This document shows, one piece after another, positions 7,407 to 15,296 of a DNA stretch of 39,834 bases. Numbering within the stretch: position 1 is the first letter of the stretch; the number at the start of each line of letters is the position of its first letter. Source of the DNA: Acidimicrobiaceae bacterium (GTDB lineage: Bacteria > Actinomycetota > Acidimicrobiia > Acidimicrobiales > RAAP-2); the NCBI GenBank assembly GCA_025463285.1, contig JAOBWI010000019.1:1-39834 (forward strand), given 5' to 3'. The notes beneath the pieces were generated by a model that was not told where the DNA came from, did no database searches, and was given only the letters and a program-made list of their open reading frames with translations. The translations under genes and the position numbers were made by a program.

Positions 7407-8075
7407 ATGTCGAATCCCCACACCGAAACCGTCGATAAGTACTTAGAGGCGATCTACTACATCGCGGCCGAGGGCGAGGTGGTCCGGCCCAGTCGGCTCG
7501 CGTACTGGTTGTCCGTCAGCGCCCCCACGGTGAGTGACGCGCTGGTGCGCATGAAGCGCGACGGCTGGATCGACATTGGATCGGACCGCAGCGTGAGCTT
7601 GACCGAAAGCGGCGAACACACGGCCGCGAGTCTGGTTCGACACCACCGCGTCCTGGAGCGTTGGTTGACGAACGTCCTGCACTTCGATTGGGCCACGGCC
7701 GACATCGAAGCCGACCGGATCTCCTCGGCCATCTCCGACGCCGTCATCGATCAGATCGACGCGTCGATGGGATCGCCGCCGACGTGCCCACATGGCAACG
7801 CCATACCGGGACGAACGGCGACCTACGGAATCTTGGTGGCGTTGGCGGACTTAGAGCCCGGCACGTCAGCGACGGTACGACGAATCTCCGAAGTGGCGGA
7901 GCACGACGCGCCGGCCTTGCTCTCGATGCTGGCTGAACACCGTATCTCGGAGGGTACCGATGTCATGGTCGTCAAGTCCGACGTCGGACCCAATGAGGTG
8001 GCGATCACGGTGGGGGGCGTGGCGTTCACGCTGTCTCTCGAGGCCGCCCAACGGATCTGGGTGGAAGCGGCCTAG
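7407..8075 (+). CDS. DtxR/MntR-family regulator with altered metal sites
   Basis: The 222-aa protein has the DtxR layout: winged helix (about 8-70), dimerisation/metal domain (about 71-140, with PTCPHGNAIPG) and a C-terminal FeoA/SH3-like domain (about 145-222). Against DtxR numbering (offset +1, no gaps needed), His79 and Glu83 are kept as His80 and Glu84. Met10 becomes Lys11, His98 becomes Asp99, Cys102 becomes Asp103, and the Glu105-His106 pair becomes Ser106-Ser107. The primary metal site is therefore largely lost. It may sense another ligand or bind DNA constitutively. It follows the shortened VOC gene by 14 nt; no Shine-Dalgarno is visible. Confidence 0.85.
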   Translation: MSNPHTETVDKYLEAIYYIAAEGEVVRPSRLAYWLSVSAPTVSDALVRMKRDGWIDIGSDRSVSLTESGEHTAASLVRHHRVLERWLTNVLHFDWATADIEADRISSAISDAVIDQIDASMGSPPTCPHGNAIPGRTATYGILVALADLEPGTSATVRRISEVAEHDAPALLSMLAEHRISEGTDVMVVKSDVGPNEVAITVGGVAFTLSLEAAQRIWVEAA

Positions 8076-8123
8076 AGGGTGGTGCTGTCTCCACGCGAGA
8101 CAGGTCCGCGCCATACTGTCCCT

Positions 8124-8633
8124 GTGTCGAACGACCTCCCGAACCCTTCCGATCCGCGTGGCTCGCGCGCGGAGGTATTCCTTAGTTACCTTGAGTACTT
8201 TCGCAACAGCGTTATCTCGCGCGTAGCAGCGCTATCCGAGAGCGAGGTGCGAACGTCGCACGTGCCGAGCGGATGGACACCGATCGAACTCGTCAAACAC
8301 CTCACCTTCGTCGAGCACCGTTGGCTGGTGTGGGGATTCGAGGGTGCCGCCGCGGAGGACCCCTGGGGCGAGCGACGCGACGATCGCTGGTTCGTCGACC
8401 CCGGTGAGCCTCTCGAGTCAGTGATCGAGGCCTTGCGCTCCCAGGGAGAACAGAGCGAGATCATCATTCGAGCCAACGACCTTGAGACGGTTGGGCAACC
8501 GGGACCGCGATGGAAGGAGGGGGTCGAGGCGACCCTCGAACGTATTCTCATTCATCTCCTCCAGGAGTACTCCCGACACCTTGGTCACCTGGACATCGTG
8601 GTCGAGGTCGCGGGCGGTCCCGTTGGCGAATAG
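8124..8633 (+). CDS. DinB / DUF664 family protein
   Basis: The 169-aa four-helix-bundle protein has GWTPIELVKHLTFVEHRWL in the second helix and LLQEYSRHLGHLDIVVE near the end; the histidines of KH, EH and RHLGH are the usual three metal ligands. DUF664/DinB proteins are thiol-dependent transferases or hydrolases, in actinobacteria often mycothiol-related; the substrate is unknown. I chose the GTG at 8124 over an in-frame GTG at 8079 because CATACT lies exactly 6 nt before it, as in other leaderless genes here. Its end overlaps the next gene by 11 nt. Confidence 0.82.
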   Translation: MSNDLPNPSDPRGSRAEVFLSYLEYFRNSVISRVAALSESEVRTSHVPSGWTPIELVKHLTFVEHRWLVWGFEGAAAEDPWGERRDDRWFVDPGEPLESVIEALRSQGEQSEIIIRANDLETVGQPGPRWKEGVEATLERILIHLLQEYSRHLGHLDIVVEVAGGPVGE

Positions 8634-9642
8634 CCGCACCCTCGCGAGACGCGCGATGGGGGTCGTCGTGGCCAGCGCGGCGCTGTTGACGCCCTTGCTA
8701 TCTCCTTCGGGCGCTCACGCGGTTGGCTCGTTGTCGCCGATCGCCGCGGTGTGGACCGAACCGCAAGCCGGGTACGGGTTTCTCGACGCCGCTATCCACG
8801 GCGCCCGTCGGAGTATCGACGTGTCCGTGTATGAACTCTCTGATCCGACGCTGGAACGCGATCTCGTAGCGAAGGCGCGCGACGGAGTCGATGTTCGCGT
8901 TCTACTTAATAGTGACTACCGCGGTCGCGATGAGAACACCGCCGCGGCGAATGAGTTGCGCGCGGGATCGGTGCACGTCGCGTGGGCGCCCGCGGGCACG
9001 ATCTTCCACGCCAAGTACGTGGTCATCGACAACCGCACCGCGTACATCGGTACCGGCAATCTCGTCGCGTACGACTACAGCTCCACTCGAGACTTTTGGG
9101 TGGACGACTCGAACCGCTCCGACGTAGCGGCGATAGTGGGCACGTTTGGTAACGACTTCGCGAGTCGTGAAGACCGTCCTCTCGCTTCGGGAGGCCTGGT
9201 GTGGAGTCCGGGCTCTACCGGCGCACTGGTAGGACTTATTGACTCCGCCCGGTCGAGCCTGCTGGTCGAGAATGAAGAGATGGATAGTCCCGCCATTGAG
9301 CGGGCACTGCTGGGCGACGCGAGGCGGCGCGTCGACGTCAAGGTGGTCATGACCTACTCCTCGGAGTGGTCATCGGCGCTCGACACCCTGGCGCTCGCGG
9401 GCGTGCACGTTTCGCTGCTCAACTCGTCTCAGGTGTACATCCACGCCAAGGTGATCTGTGTCGACTGCGGTGCGTCCGCGGGGACCGTCTTCATTGGTAG
9501 TGAGAACTTCTCGATCTCCTCGTTGTCGTACAACCGCGAACTGGGCGTGGTGACGACGTCCCTCACGACCATTCATGCCGTACAAGCCGCCGTAGACGGC
9601 GATTACACGACGGGAAGAGTGTCGTCGAGGACAGGTGCGTGA
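8623..9642 (+). CDS. Secreted phospholipase D-like protein with two HKD motifs
   Basis: This protein of about 339 aa has two PLD motifs: HAKYVVID (His129, Lys131, Asp136) followed by GTGN, and HAKVICVD (His274, Lys276, Asp281) followed by GSENFS. That is the full bilobed active site of PLD-superfamily phosphodiesterases and nucleases. The N-terminus RTLARR + hydrophobic stretch + SGAHA is a signal peptide, so it acts outside the membrane. The TTG at 8623, overlapping the end of the DinB gene, keeps the basic n-region. The first ATG (8656) would lose it, so the start is uncertain. The substrate (phospholipid or nucleic acid) cannot be determined. Confidence 0.82.
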   Translation: MANSRTLARRAMGVVVASAALLTPLLSPSGAHAVGSLSPIAAVWTEPQAGYGFLDAAIHGARRSIDVSVYELSDPTLERDLVAKARDGVDVRVLLNSDYRGRDENTAAANELRAGSVHVAWAPAGTIFHAKYVVIDNRTAYIGTGNLVAYDYSSTRDFWVDDSNRSDVAAIVGTFGNDFASREDRPLASGGLVWSPGSTGALVGLIDSARSSLLVENEEMDSPAIERALLGDARRRVDVKVVMTYSSEWSSALDTLALAGVHVSLLNSSQVYIHAKVICVDCGASAGTVFIGSENFSISSLSYNRELGVVTTSLTTIHAVQAAVDGDYTTGRVSSRTGA

Positions 9643-9954
9643 TACGTCATAATGGCGAGGCCTTACTAAAGGGGTCGGGGGAACACTCGTGATCACGAGT
9701 CGATGGGGTATAACTCGCGCGAGAGCGTCGGACTCTCGGGTTACTGGCCCCGGGTGTGTGCGTTGTATGGGCTGATCTACGCCTAGAACGACAGCGCCAC
9801 GCCGGTGGTGATCGCGAGAGCCGGTGACGAGTCGTGACTGCGTCACGATGAAACGATGATCCTCCCCCTCGAATTCGGCGCCGCGCCTCGAGTTGCCAGG
9901 GCGGACGAGCGAGCCCTGATGCGTCTCGCGCAGTACGGCGCGTAGCGGATCGGC
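9643..9954. other. Intergenic region without a supported gene
   Basis: These 312 bp lie between convergent genes (PLD on +, trhO on -). No reading frame has family features. A 29-codon frame at 9856-9945 (+) has gene-like third positions but no ribosome binding site. The only clear structure is the 16-bp palindrome at 9685-9700. Confidence 0.5.
9685..9700. repeat. 16-bp perfect palindrome
   Basis: ACTCGTGATCACGAGT reads the same on both strands. It has no U tract and lies in the gap between the PLD gene and trhO. It could be a dimeric regulator site or chance; no adjacent start codon explains it. Confidence 0.5.
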
Positions 9955-10842
9955 TTAGTGCGTCGCGTGCTCCGGTACACACCTGGTCGCGACGTTGTCC
10001 TCACCACATGAGTCGCAGAGCAAAATCAGTTTGCGACACACCAGGTTGGCGCAGTTGTGGTACCGACTCGTCGGCGCGTCGCAGCGTTCGCATCGACCCA
10101 GGGTGATGCTGCGATCACTGAACTCCTGGTTCATGCGACCGTCGAAGAGGTAGAGGGATCCCTCCCACAGGCCGTCGTCGGCGAACGTTTCGCCGTATCG
10201 GACGATTCCGCCGTCTAACTGGTAGACCTCACGAAAACCCCGCCGCTTCATGACCGAGGAGAGAATCTCGCAACGCACACCTCCCGTGCAGTACGTCACG
10301 ATCGGACGTTTCTTCAGGTGGTCAAATTTTCCACTCTCAATCTCGCCGACGAAGTCCCGGGTGGTGCGCACGTCGGACACAAGAGCGTTTTTGAACCGAC
10401 CGATCTCGGCTTCGAAGGCGTTGCGAGCGTCGAAGAAGACGACGTCCTCGCCCCGCTCATCGACCAACTGGTGCACACCGTGAGGCGTCAGTCGTTGTCC
10501 GCCGGCGACCACGCCGCATTCGTCGACCTCTAGTTCCCCCGGCGCGCCAAAGGCGACCAACTCGTCGCGCACGCGGATGCGCAAACGAGGGAACTCCTGG
10601 CCGGTGCCTTCGGACCACTTGAAATCGGTCCCCTTAAAACCGGCGTACTCCTTGGTACGGCGAATGTACGTAGTCAGGGCCGTCATCTCGCCGCCCAACG
10701 TTCCGTTAATGCCGTGGATCGATAGAAGGATTCGTCCTTTCAGACCTAAACCTTCGCAGAGCTCTCGCTGCCAGAGACGTATCGCGTCCGGGTCGTCGAG
10801 ACGTGTAAAGCGGTAGAAGAGAATGACTTTCTGGAGATCCAC
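9955..10842 (-). CDS. trhO: tRNA uridine(34) hydroxylase, rhodanese family
   Basis: The 295-aa cytoplasmic protein has the TrhO/YceA layout. An N-terminal ferredoxin-like acylphosphatase-type domain comes first (about 1-100, with [16 protein letters not shown]). A rhodanese domain follows (about 120-225), with active-site Cys185 in [11 protein letters not shown]-terminal Cys-rich tail ([18 protein letters not shown]) is typical of the long form. TrhO makes 5-hydroxyuridine at tRNA position 34, the precursor of cmo5U/mo5U modifications. The GTG start has TAAAAT exactly 6 nt upstream (10849-10854), so the mRNA is probably leaderless and separate from the doxX operon upstream. Confidence 0.92.
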   Translation of the reverse strand: MDLQKVILFYRFTRLDDPDAIRLWQRELCEGLGLKGRILLSIHGINGTLGGEMTALTTYIRRTKEYAGFKGTDFKWSEGTGQEFPRLRIRVRDELVAFGAPGELEVDECGVVAGGQRLTPHGVHQLVDERGEDVVFFDARNAFEAEIGRFKNALVSDVRTTRDFVGEIESGKFDHLKKRPIVTYCTGGVRCEILSSVMKRRGFREVYQLDGGIVRYGETFADDGLWEGSLYLFDGRMNQEFSDRSITLGRCERCDAPTSRYHNCANLVCRKLILLCDSCGEDNVATRCVPEHATH

Positions 10843-10899
10843 GCAGTGATTTTAGGATTCGTGGATGTGGTGACCGAACCCGCGCCGAGTTACCGACGT

Positions 10900-11457
10900 T
10901 TAGTGAGGCGCCGTCGCCACGGAGGGCGACGTCCGGGTGGCTCGCGACTTGGCGTACCACGTTCGAACGGCGTAGTCCAGCGATAGCCGACCAGTGCCCA
11001 ACAGGCACACCACGAAGGCGAGTCCGACGAGCGCGAGATTGAGCTGATAGCCAATGCCGTGGGCGTTGCCGGCGAGGCCTTGGGAGAAGGTGACCGTGAT
11101 CATGGCCATCACCATGTCGCCCGCCAACCCGGCCGCCGCCAGGCGACCGAAGACGCCTAGTCCCACGGCCGCGCCGCCGAAGCACTCGATAATCCCGCCG
11201 AGCACCGCGAAAAAGGTGCCGGGGTGCAGGTGGGCCACGGTGGCGTAGTAGACGGCTTCGTTGTGAATACCTGCGCCGCCGAAGGCGCCGAACAGCGTGC
11301 TGGCGCCGTGGTACACGAAGATCCAGGCCAGACAGATCCGCACAATGAGTAACGCCAGGTCACGGGTGGCGAGGGAGTGCGCGGTGGCGCGTACTTGTTC
11401 GTAGCGCTGCAGCACGGAGGATTCGCGCCACGCTCGAGTGATGTCGTCGCGAGCCAT
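10900..11457 (-). CDS. DoxX-family membrane protein
   Basis: This 185-aa protein has four predicted membrane spans: LALLIVRICLAWIFVYHGAS, the region around FFAVLGGIIECFGGAAVGLG, LAAAGLAGDMVMAMITVTF and NLALVGLAFVVCLLGTG. The family pattern R-x(5)-F-x(3)-G and the GN.....Y.LNL segment before TM4 are present. DoxX proteins are small quinone-associated or redox-partner membrane subunits in several bacteria. Its ATG overlaps the stop of the desaturase gene (TGATG), so it is the third gene of an operon with the desaturase and the PF03640 protein. That suggests envelope redox or lipid oxidation work; this is inference. Confidence 0.88.
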   Translation of the reverse strand: MARDDITRAWRESSVLQRYEQVRATAHSLATRDLALLIVRICLAWIFVYHGASTLFGAFGGAGIHNEAVYYATVAHLHPGTFFAVLGGIIECFGGAAVGLGVFGRLAAAGLAGDMVMAMITVTFSQGLAGNAHGIGYQLNLALVGLAFVVCLLGTGRLSLDYAVRTWYAKSRATRTSPSVATAPH

Positions 11458-12506
11458 CAGCCGTCGGTCTTTGAGTACACCAGGAAGGGCTGCGCTAACT
11501 GAGCGAGCATCACCTTAGGTGTCGACGAGGCGGAGCTCGTTTGCTCTATAGGCACTGGGCGGCCGAAGAGTCCGGTCGCGACGGGCACGCCGGTCGGAAA
11601 AGCGGCACGGCGGATCATTTGGTCCCAGCAGACCAGTACAAACCCGAAGTTTACCGTGCCCCGATCGTCAATGAAGGAAGCGGCGTGGTGCAAGCGGTGA
11701 TACGCGGGACTGATGAAAACGCGACCCAGTGGTCCAAAGGTCCAGCGCACGTTGGCGTGCGGCAAGGTAATGAGACAGCTGTAGATGACAATCGCCACGG
11801 CCGGCACGGTGCCGCTGGCCCCCAAGATGAGAGCGGGAAAGAGCGACGGGAGATAGGAGACGTGAACGAGGGGATGCGTGCGAAACGTCGTCAGCACGCT
11901 CATGTCTTCTTGGGAGTGGTGAAGTGCGTGCAAACGCCAGAGCGTGAGTAACCGGTGATTGGCTACGTGGCCAGCCCAGTTCATGGCGTCGATGCCGATC
12001 AGGATGAGCGCAGAGATAAGTACTTGCGGCACCAGGGTCAGTCGACCGAGGACGAGGAAGCTGGCGTGACGACTGATCTCTTGAGCGAAGCCTGTCTCCA
12101 CCAAGGTGAGTAGCGGCAACACCACGATCGCGAAGATCCCAAGGTAGCCAGCGTCGACCAGGTGAGCTCGCGAGAGAAAGGGACGGGGTACGGCGGGCCA
12201 GAATCGCTCGGCGAGAAGTATCACCGCGATGAAGACAATCAAGGCGGGTCCGACCGTTCGACCGCGAGCCGAGTTGAGCGCGGACATCACGCTACCGGCG
12301 CTCGCGATCGTTTGATAGCCGACCACCCCGAGCCACGCGGTGAAAGCAGCGAGTGCGAGCACGCCGTACCACGCCTTGGTCGGGCCGGCCGCCTTGAAGA
12401 ACATGAAACGGCCGACGGCCCGACGTCGCTTGGTGCTCCTCGTGGTCGCCTCGGGCCGCGATGGAAGAGGAGCCTGGAAGGCGTAGTTCGCACTGACCCC
12501 CGTCAT
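11457..12506 (-). CDS. Sterol desaturase / fatty acid hydroxylase superfamily protein
   Basis: The 349-aa integral membrane protein carries the di-iron histidine clusters of the family: HVANH and HALHH in the central part (INWAGH...LWRLHALHHS) and YHRLHH near residue 290. It also has THP and LPHANVRW, typical of the superfamily. About five hydrophobic spans surround them. Such enzymes use O2 to hydroxylate or desaturate membrane lipids; no substrate can be assigned. The ATG at 12506 lies 4 nt after the PF03640 stop; an in-frame TTG at 12521 would overlap that gene. The operon order is PF03640 - desaturase - doxX. Confidence 0.87.
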   Translation of the reverse strand: MTGVSANYAFQAPLPSRPEATTRSTKRRRAVGRFMFFKAAGPTKAWYGVLALAAFTAWLGVVGYQTIASAGSVMSALNSARGRTVGPALIVFIAVILLAERFWPAVPRPFLSRAHLVDAGYLGIFAIVVLPLLTLVETGFAQEISRHASFLVLGRLTLVPQVLISALILIGIDAMNWAGHVANHRLLTLWRLHALHHSQEDMSVLTTFRTHPLVHVSYLPSLFPALILGASGTVPAVAIVIYSCLITLPHANVRWTFGPLGRVFISPAYHRLHHAASFIDDRGTVNFGFVLVCWDQMIRRAAFPTGVPVATGLFGRPVPIEQTSSASSTPKVMLAQLAQPFLVYSKTDG

Positions 12507-12510
12507 GGCG

Positions 12511-13050
12511 CTAGTAGGCAATCGGCGACGTGGTGGTGGTGCCGCCGCCCGACTTCTTTTTGGGCGGAGTGAGAGGACTCTTCGGGTTGATGGACCACCA
12601 CTGTCCCCAGGTGTCCTTGATGTTGCCTGTCACCGCTCCGGCCTTCTTGTCGCCCGTAAATCGATACAGGGGAATGCCTTCGTAGGTCACCTGCTTCGCG
12701 CCGCCAGTTCGCGTGAAGGACCCGAGGTGCGTCACCCCCACGCCCGCGGGAGTTGACTGTCCGGCGGCGAGTAGTACGGGCGTCCAAATCGTCGCACACT
12801 TTCCAGAGCAGACACTCTTATCCGTTGAGTCCTTCACCAAACGATAGATCGTGTCACCGTCCTTCAGCGTGAGTGTCGGACCCCACGTCTTGTTCTGCGA
12901 CACCACAATCGTGGTGGGCGACGACGAGGCGCCGCTCGCGAGAGGCTCGGCGGTGACGCCGAGAACGCTGGCGGCGCTCAGACCGACAGCGACGAGCGTC
13001 ACGCGGTGGCGACGTAGGAGTGAAGGGGCGATTGTCGATGCGTGTTTCAT
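12511..13050 (-). CDS. Secreted PF03640-type repeat protein (COG4315-like)
   Basis: The 179-aa exported protein has a basic N-terminus (LLRRHR) and a hydrophobic core to about residue 42. Two PF03640-type half-repeats follow: IYRLVKDSTDKSVCSGKCATIW (Cys81/Cys85, CxxxC then Trp) and VTYEGIPLYRFTGDKKAG..DTWGQWW. The usual family form is LY.F..D...C.G.C...WPP. The C-terminus is KKKSGGGTTTTSPIAY, a Gly/Thr tail ending in Tyr. The function of the family is unknown. GAGGAGAG precedes the ATG, and a hairpin at 13071-13094 sits just ahead of it in the leader. It is the first gene of the operon with the desaturase and doxX, and divergent from its paralogue at 13277. Confidence 0.85.
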   Translation of the reverse strand: MKHASTIAPSLLRRHRVTLVAVGLSAASVLGVTAEPLASGASSSPTTIVVSQNKTWGPTLTLKDGDTIYRLVKDSTDKSVCSGKCATIWTPVLLAAGQSTPAGVGVTHLGSFTRTGGAKQVTYEGIPLYRFTGDKKAGAVTGNIKDTWGQWWSINPKSPLTPPKKKSGGGTTTTSPIAY

Positions 13051-13070
13051 GATGAAGTGTCTCTCCTCTG

Positions 13071-13094
13071 CGCGACCCAGGGGGTCGGGTCGCG
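13071..13094 (-). other. 5' leader hairpin of the PF03640-desaturase-doxX operon
   Basis: The arms CGCGACCC and GGGTCGCG (8 bp, perfect) flank an 8-nt loop. If transcription starts about 7 nt after the GTATTC element (13104-13109), the hairpin would sit at the extreme 5' end of the mRNA, directly before GAGGAGAG. It may stabilise the mRNA or modulate initiation. Confidence 0.5.
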
Positions 13095-13103
13095 TCTACT
13101 TAT

Positions 13104-13131
13104 GAATACTGGGGCCGCGCCAATTTGTTCA
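13104..13131 (-). promoter_or_regulatory. Candidate ECF-sigma promoter of the PF03640-desaturase-doxX operon
   Basis: On the minus strand: CCGTGAACA with TGAAC at plus 13127-13131, a 17-nt spacer, then GTATTC (plus 13104-13109). The divergent paralogue has the same CCGTGAACA and GTATAC with an 18-nt spacer. There is no good TTGACA/TATAAT alternative. The layout is typical of ECF promoters (for example TGAAC-type -35 elements). Confidence 0.5.
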
Positions 13132-13197
13132 CGGCGATTCCATCATTTCGTGTTGGCCACTACGACATCTCATTTCTACCAATTTTTCTAGATCCCG

Positions 13198-13226
13198 TGA
13201 ACACTCTGGTGGTGACCTAGGTATAC
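13198..13226 (+). promoter_or_regulatory. Candidate ECF-sigma promoter of the PF03640 paralogue
   Basis: TGAAC (13198-13202, inside CCGTGAACA), an 18-nt spacer, then GTATAC (13221-13226). It mirrors the divergent promoter at 13104-13131. The leader to the ATG is about 45 nt and contains AAAGGAG. Confidence 0.5.
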
Positions 13227-13276
13227 GTGAGTGCGATGCCAATTCAACGCAGGCTCGTCAAAGGAGACACGACGTC

Positions 13277-13888
13277 ATGAAGCTCACGACCGTAACGACC
13301 ATTCGAGGTACGAAGAACTCGCGCCGCGCGCGACTCGCGGCCAACACACTCGTACTGGGCGCACTGGGCGCCACCGCGGCGATCGGAGTCGCGAGCGCCG
13401 GGTCGCTGAGCCTGGGAGCCTCCAGCGTGCCGCACTTCGCGGGCGCTCTCGTGAACCAGTCGTCACGCTCGTTGTACGTCTTGAGCGATGAGAAAGGCGG
13501 CGCGTTGAAGTGCACCGGCTCGTGCCTCTCCTCGTGGATACCCGTGGAAGTCTCCACGTCGGTCACGAAGGTGTCCCTCGGCGCCGGCGTCAGGGGCAAG
13601 ATCGGATTCGTCGCGCGCGGCAAGTCGAAGAAGCAAGTGACCTTCAACTCGTACCCCCTGTACTCCTTCGTCGGTGACAGTGGCGTTCGACAGTCACACG
13701 GTGAAGGCGTGAAGGCCTTCGGTGGAACCTGGACTCTCGTGAAGGCGGCCGCCACGACCGCGAGTGCGACGCCCTTCGCCGCGAGCGCAACGAAGCCCCC
13801 GACGACCCCGACGACCCCCACGACCAAGCCCGACCCTCCGACCACCACCACGACAACGCCCGCGGGCGGGGGCGGCGTCAGTTACTAA
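13277..13888 (+). CDS. Secreted PF03640-type protein with Thr/Pro/Gly tail
   Basis: This 203-aa paralogue of the divergent gene has an N-terminal TTIRGTKNSRRARLAANT-type basic region, a hydrophobic core and VASAG (signal peptide of about 42 aa). Two half-repeats follow: LYVLSDEKGGALKCTGSCLSSW (Cys79/Cys83, CxxxC then Trp) and VTFNSYPLYSFVGD...GGTWTLV. Residues about 165-203 are a low-complexity wall or linker tail rich in Thr and Pro, ending GGGGVSY, which may hold the protein in the envelope. AAAGGAGA lies upstream of the ATG. It sits beside the ECF sigma gene and under a matching promoter element, so it is a candidate target. The biochemical role is unknown. Confidence 0.84.
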   Translation: MKLTTVTTIRGTKNSRRARLAANTLVLGALGATAAIGVASAGSLSLGASSVPHFAGALVNQSSRSLYVLSDEKGGALKCTGSCLSSWIPVEVSTSVTKVSLGAGVRGKIGFVARGKSKKQVTFNSYPLYSFVGDSGVRQSHGEGVKAFGGTWTLVKAAATTASATPFAASATKPPTTPTTPTTKPDPPTTTTTTPAGGGGVSY

Positions 13889-14012
13889 TGAGGCCACTAA
13901 CGCCCCAGCGGTCTGATCTTCACGGCCTCGACGTACCTCCCTCGAGCACTGTTACGACACGAGTTTGACCGTGAATGGCTTTGCCCGCAACGACGGTGGT
14001 CAAATAGGCCCC

Positions 14013-14543
14013 ATGAAGGTGCACGCCGCGGGCGACCGGGAAGCCGCCGACGAGACTGGTCTGCGTGAGGCGTTTCTCTCACACGGAGGTGAGTTGTTCG
14101 GCTTCGCTCGCCGGTCTCTCAACTCGAAAGAGAGCGCGGAAGACGCCGTGCAGGAGACCTTCTCGCGCGCCTGGCGCTCGAGATCTCGATTCGATCCCTC
14201 ACTCGGGTCTCTGCGCACGTGGCTCTTCGCCATCGAGCGTCGGGTGATTCTCGACGTGAGCGCCAATCGAATGAAGAACGCCACTTTTCCGCTCGACACT
14301 GGGCACGAGCCGATGAGCGAGGATCACGTGGAGCGCGCGATGTTGGGTTGGCAGATGGAGTCGGCGCTGGAGCGCTTAGATCCCGAGCATCGGATGGTCG
14401 TCACCGAGCTCTACTTCAACGGGCGCAGTGGACGAGAAGTGGCGGAGCTCTTTGGCCTACCCGAGGGTACGGTGCGTAGTCGCGCTTTTTACGCGTTACG
14501 AATGCTACGCCTGCTCCTGGAAGAGTCGGGATGGGATCAGTGA
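14013..14543 (+). CDS. ECF-family RNA polymerase sigma factor (first)
   Basis: The 176-aa sigma-70 family protein contains region 2 (about residues 20-85: LFGFARRSLNSKESAEDAVQ, ETFSRAWRS, LRTWLFAIERRVILD) and region 4 (about 115-170: LERLDPEHRMVVTELYFNGR, VAELFGLPEGTVRSRAF). It lacks regions 1.1 and 3. The first ATG (14013) is used; the frame is open to a TTG at 13965, so the N-terminus could be longer. The next gene, a membrane anti-sigma factor, overlaps it by 13 nt. A CCGTGAA element at 13969 resembles the -35 of the nearby PF03640 genes, hinting at autoregulation, but no matching -10 is clear. Confidence 0.9.
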   Translation: MKVHAAGDREAADETGLREAFLSHGGELFGFARRSLNSKESAEDAVQETFSRAWRSRSRFDPSLGSLRTWLFAIERRVILDVSANRMKNATFPLDTGHEPMSEDHVERAMLGWQMESALERLDPEHRMVVTELYFNGRSGREVAELFGLPEGTVRSRAFYALRMLRLLLEESGWDQ

Positions 14544-15217
14544 GCGACTCCACGTGTGAGCAGTGGCGAGAAGCTCTGGCGATGCATCTGCTGGGTGATC
14601 AGCCGGTCGAGGAAATGACCGGACTCTTGGCGCACTTAGACGGATGCGCGGAGTGCCAGGCGATCGCGAGCGAGTTGACCGAGACGGTCGCCATGTTGAA
14701 GTACGTCGATCGCTCGTCCGTGGAGCCTACGGCGTCGGTTCCCCCGTCTCTCACCGGGCGGGTCCTCGGTGACCTCCACGAGGTCGGCGCTGTTGAGCGA
14801 CGTCGACGACGAAGGATCGCGGCGATGACCGGGCTTGTCGGCGCACTCGCTGCTGCATTAATTCTGGTGGCGGTGTTTTCGAGTTCGCACGCGGCCACGC
14901 CGAGTGAACGGGCGATGGCCCTGAACGGCGCCTCCAGCGTGAGCGCCAGCGCGCTGTTGGTGAAGCAAGCGTGGGGTACGTCCCTGCAGCTTCGCGAGAG
15001 CGGCCTTCCCGGCGGCCACGTCTACACGGTCTCCATGGAGACGAAGAGCGGGCGATGGTGGACCGCGGGAACGTACCGACCCGTCAACGACGAGGCGGTC
15101 TTCGCCACGATGGCGTGTGCGGTGTCGTTGGACAAGATCACCGGCGTTCGCGTGGTGAACAGCGCGGGCGCCACGGTCGCCAGTTCGCAGGACGCTTCAT
15201 ACCCCAGCGTCAACTAG
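14531..15217 (+). CDS. Membrane anti-sigma factor with zinc-finger (ZAS) domain
   Basis: The 228-aa protein starts with a zf-HC2/ZAS domain: Cys9, then HLDGCAEC giving His35, Cys39 and Cys42, which binds the sigma factor. An RRRRR stretch precedes one membrane span (about 96-117, IAAMTGLVGALAAALILVAV). An extracytoplasmic domain of about 110 aa follows, resembling the RskA C-terminal domain (LVKQAWGTSLQLRESGLPGG, W..AGTY). It should hold the upstream sigma inactive and release it on an envelope signal. Start: ATG with GGAAGAG upstream; a GTG at 14540 overlapping the sigma stop (GTGA) is an alternative. Confidence 0.88.
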   Translation: MGSVSDSTCEQWREALAMHLLGDQPVEEMTGLLAHLDGCAECQAIASELTETVAMLKYVDRSSVEPTASVPPSLTGRVLGDLHEVGAVERRRRRRIAAMTGLVGALAAALILVAVFSSSHAATPSERAMALNGASSVSASALLVKQAWGTSLQLRESGLPGGHVYTVSMETKSGRWWTAGTYRPVNDEAVFATMACAVSLDKITGVRVVNSAGATVASSQDASYPSVN

Positions 15218-15296
15218 TGAGACGGCTTCCTGGCCATCGAGCGTGGCGCGTGAGAACATGACACGAGCGTTTGACCCCTAGGAGAGATGTGAACCG

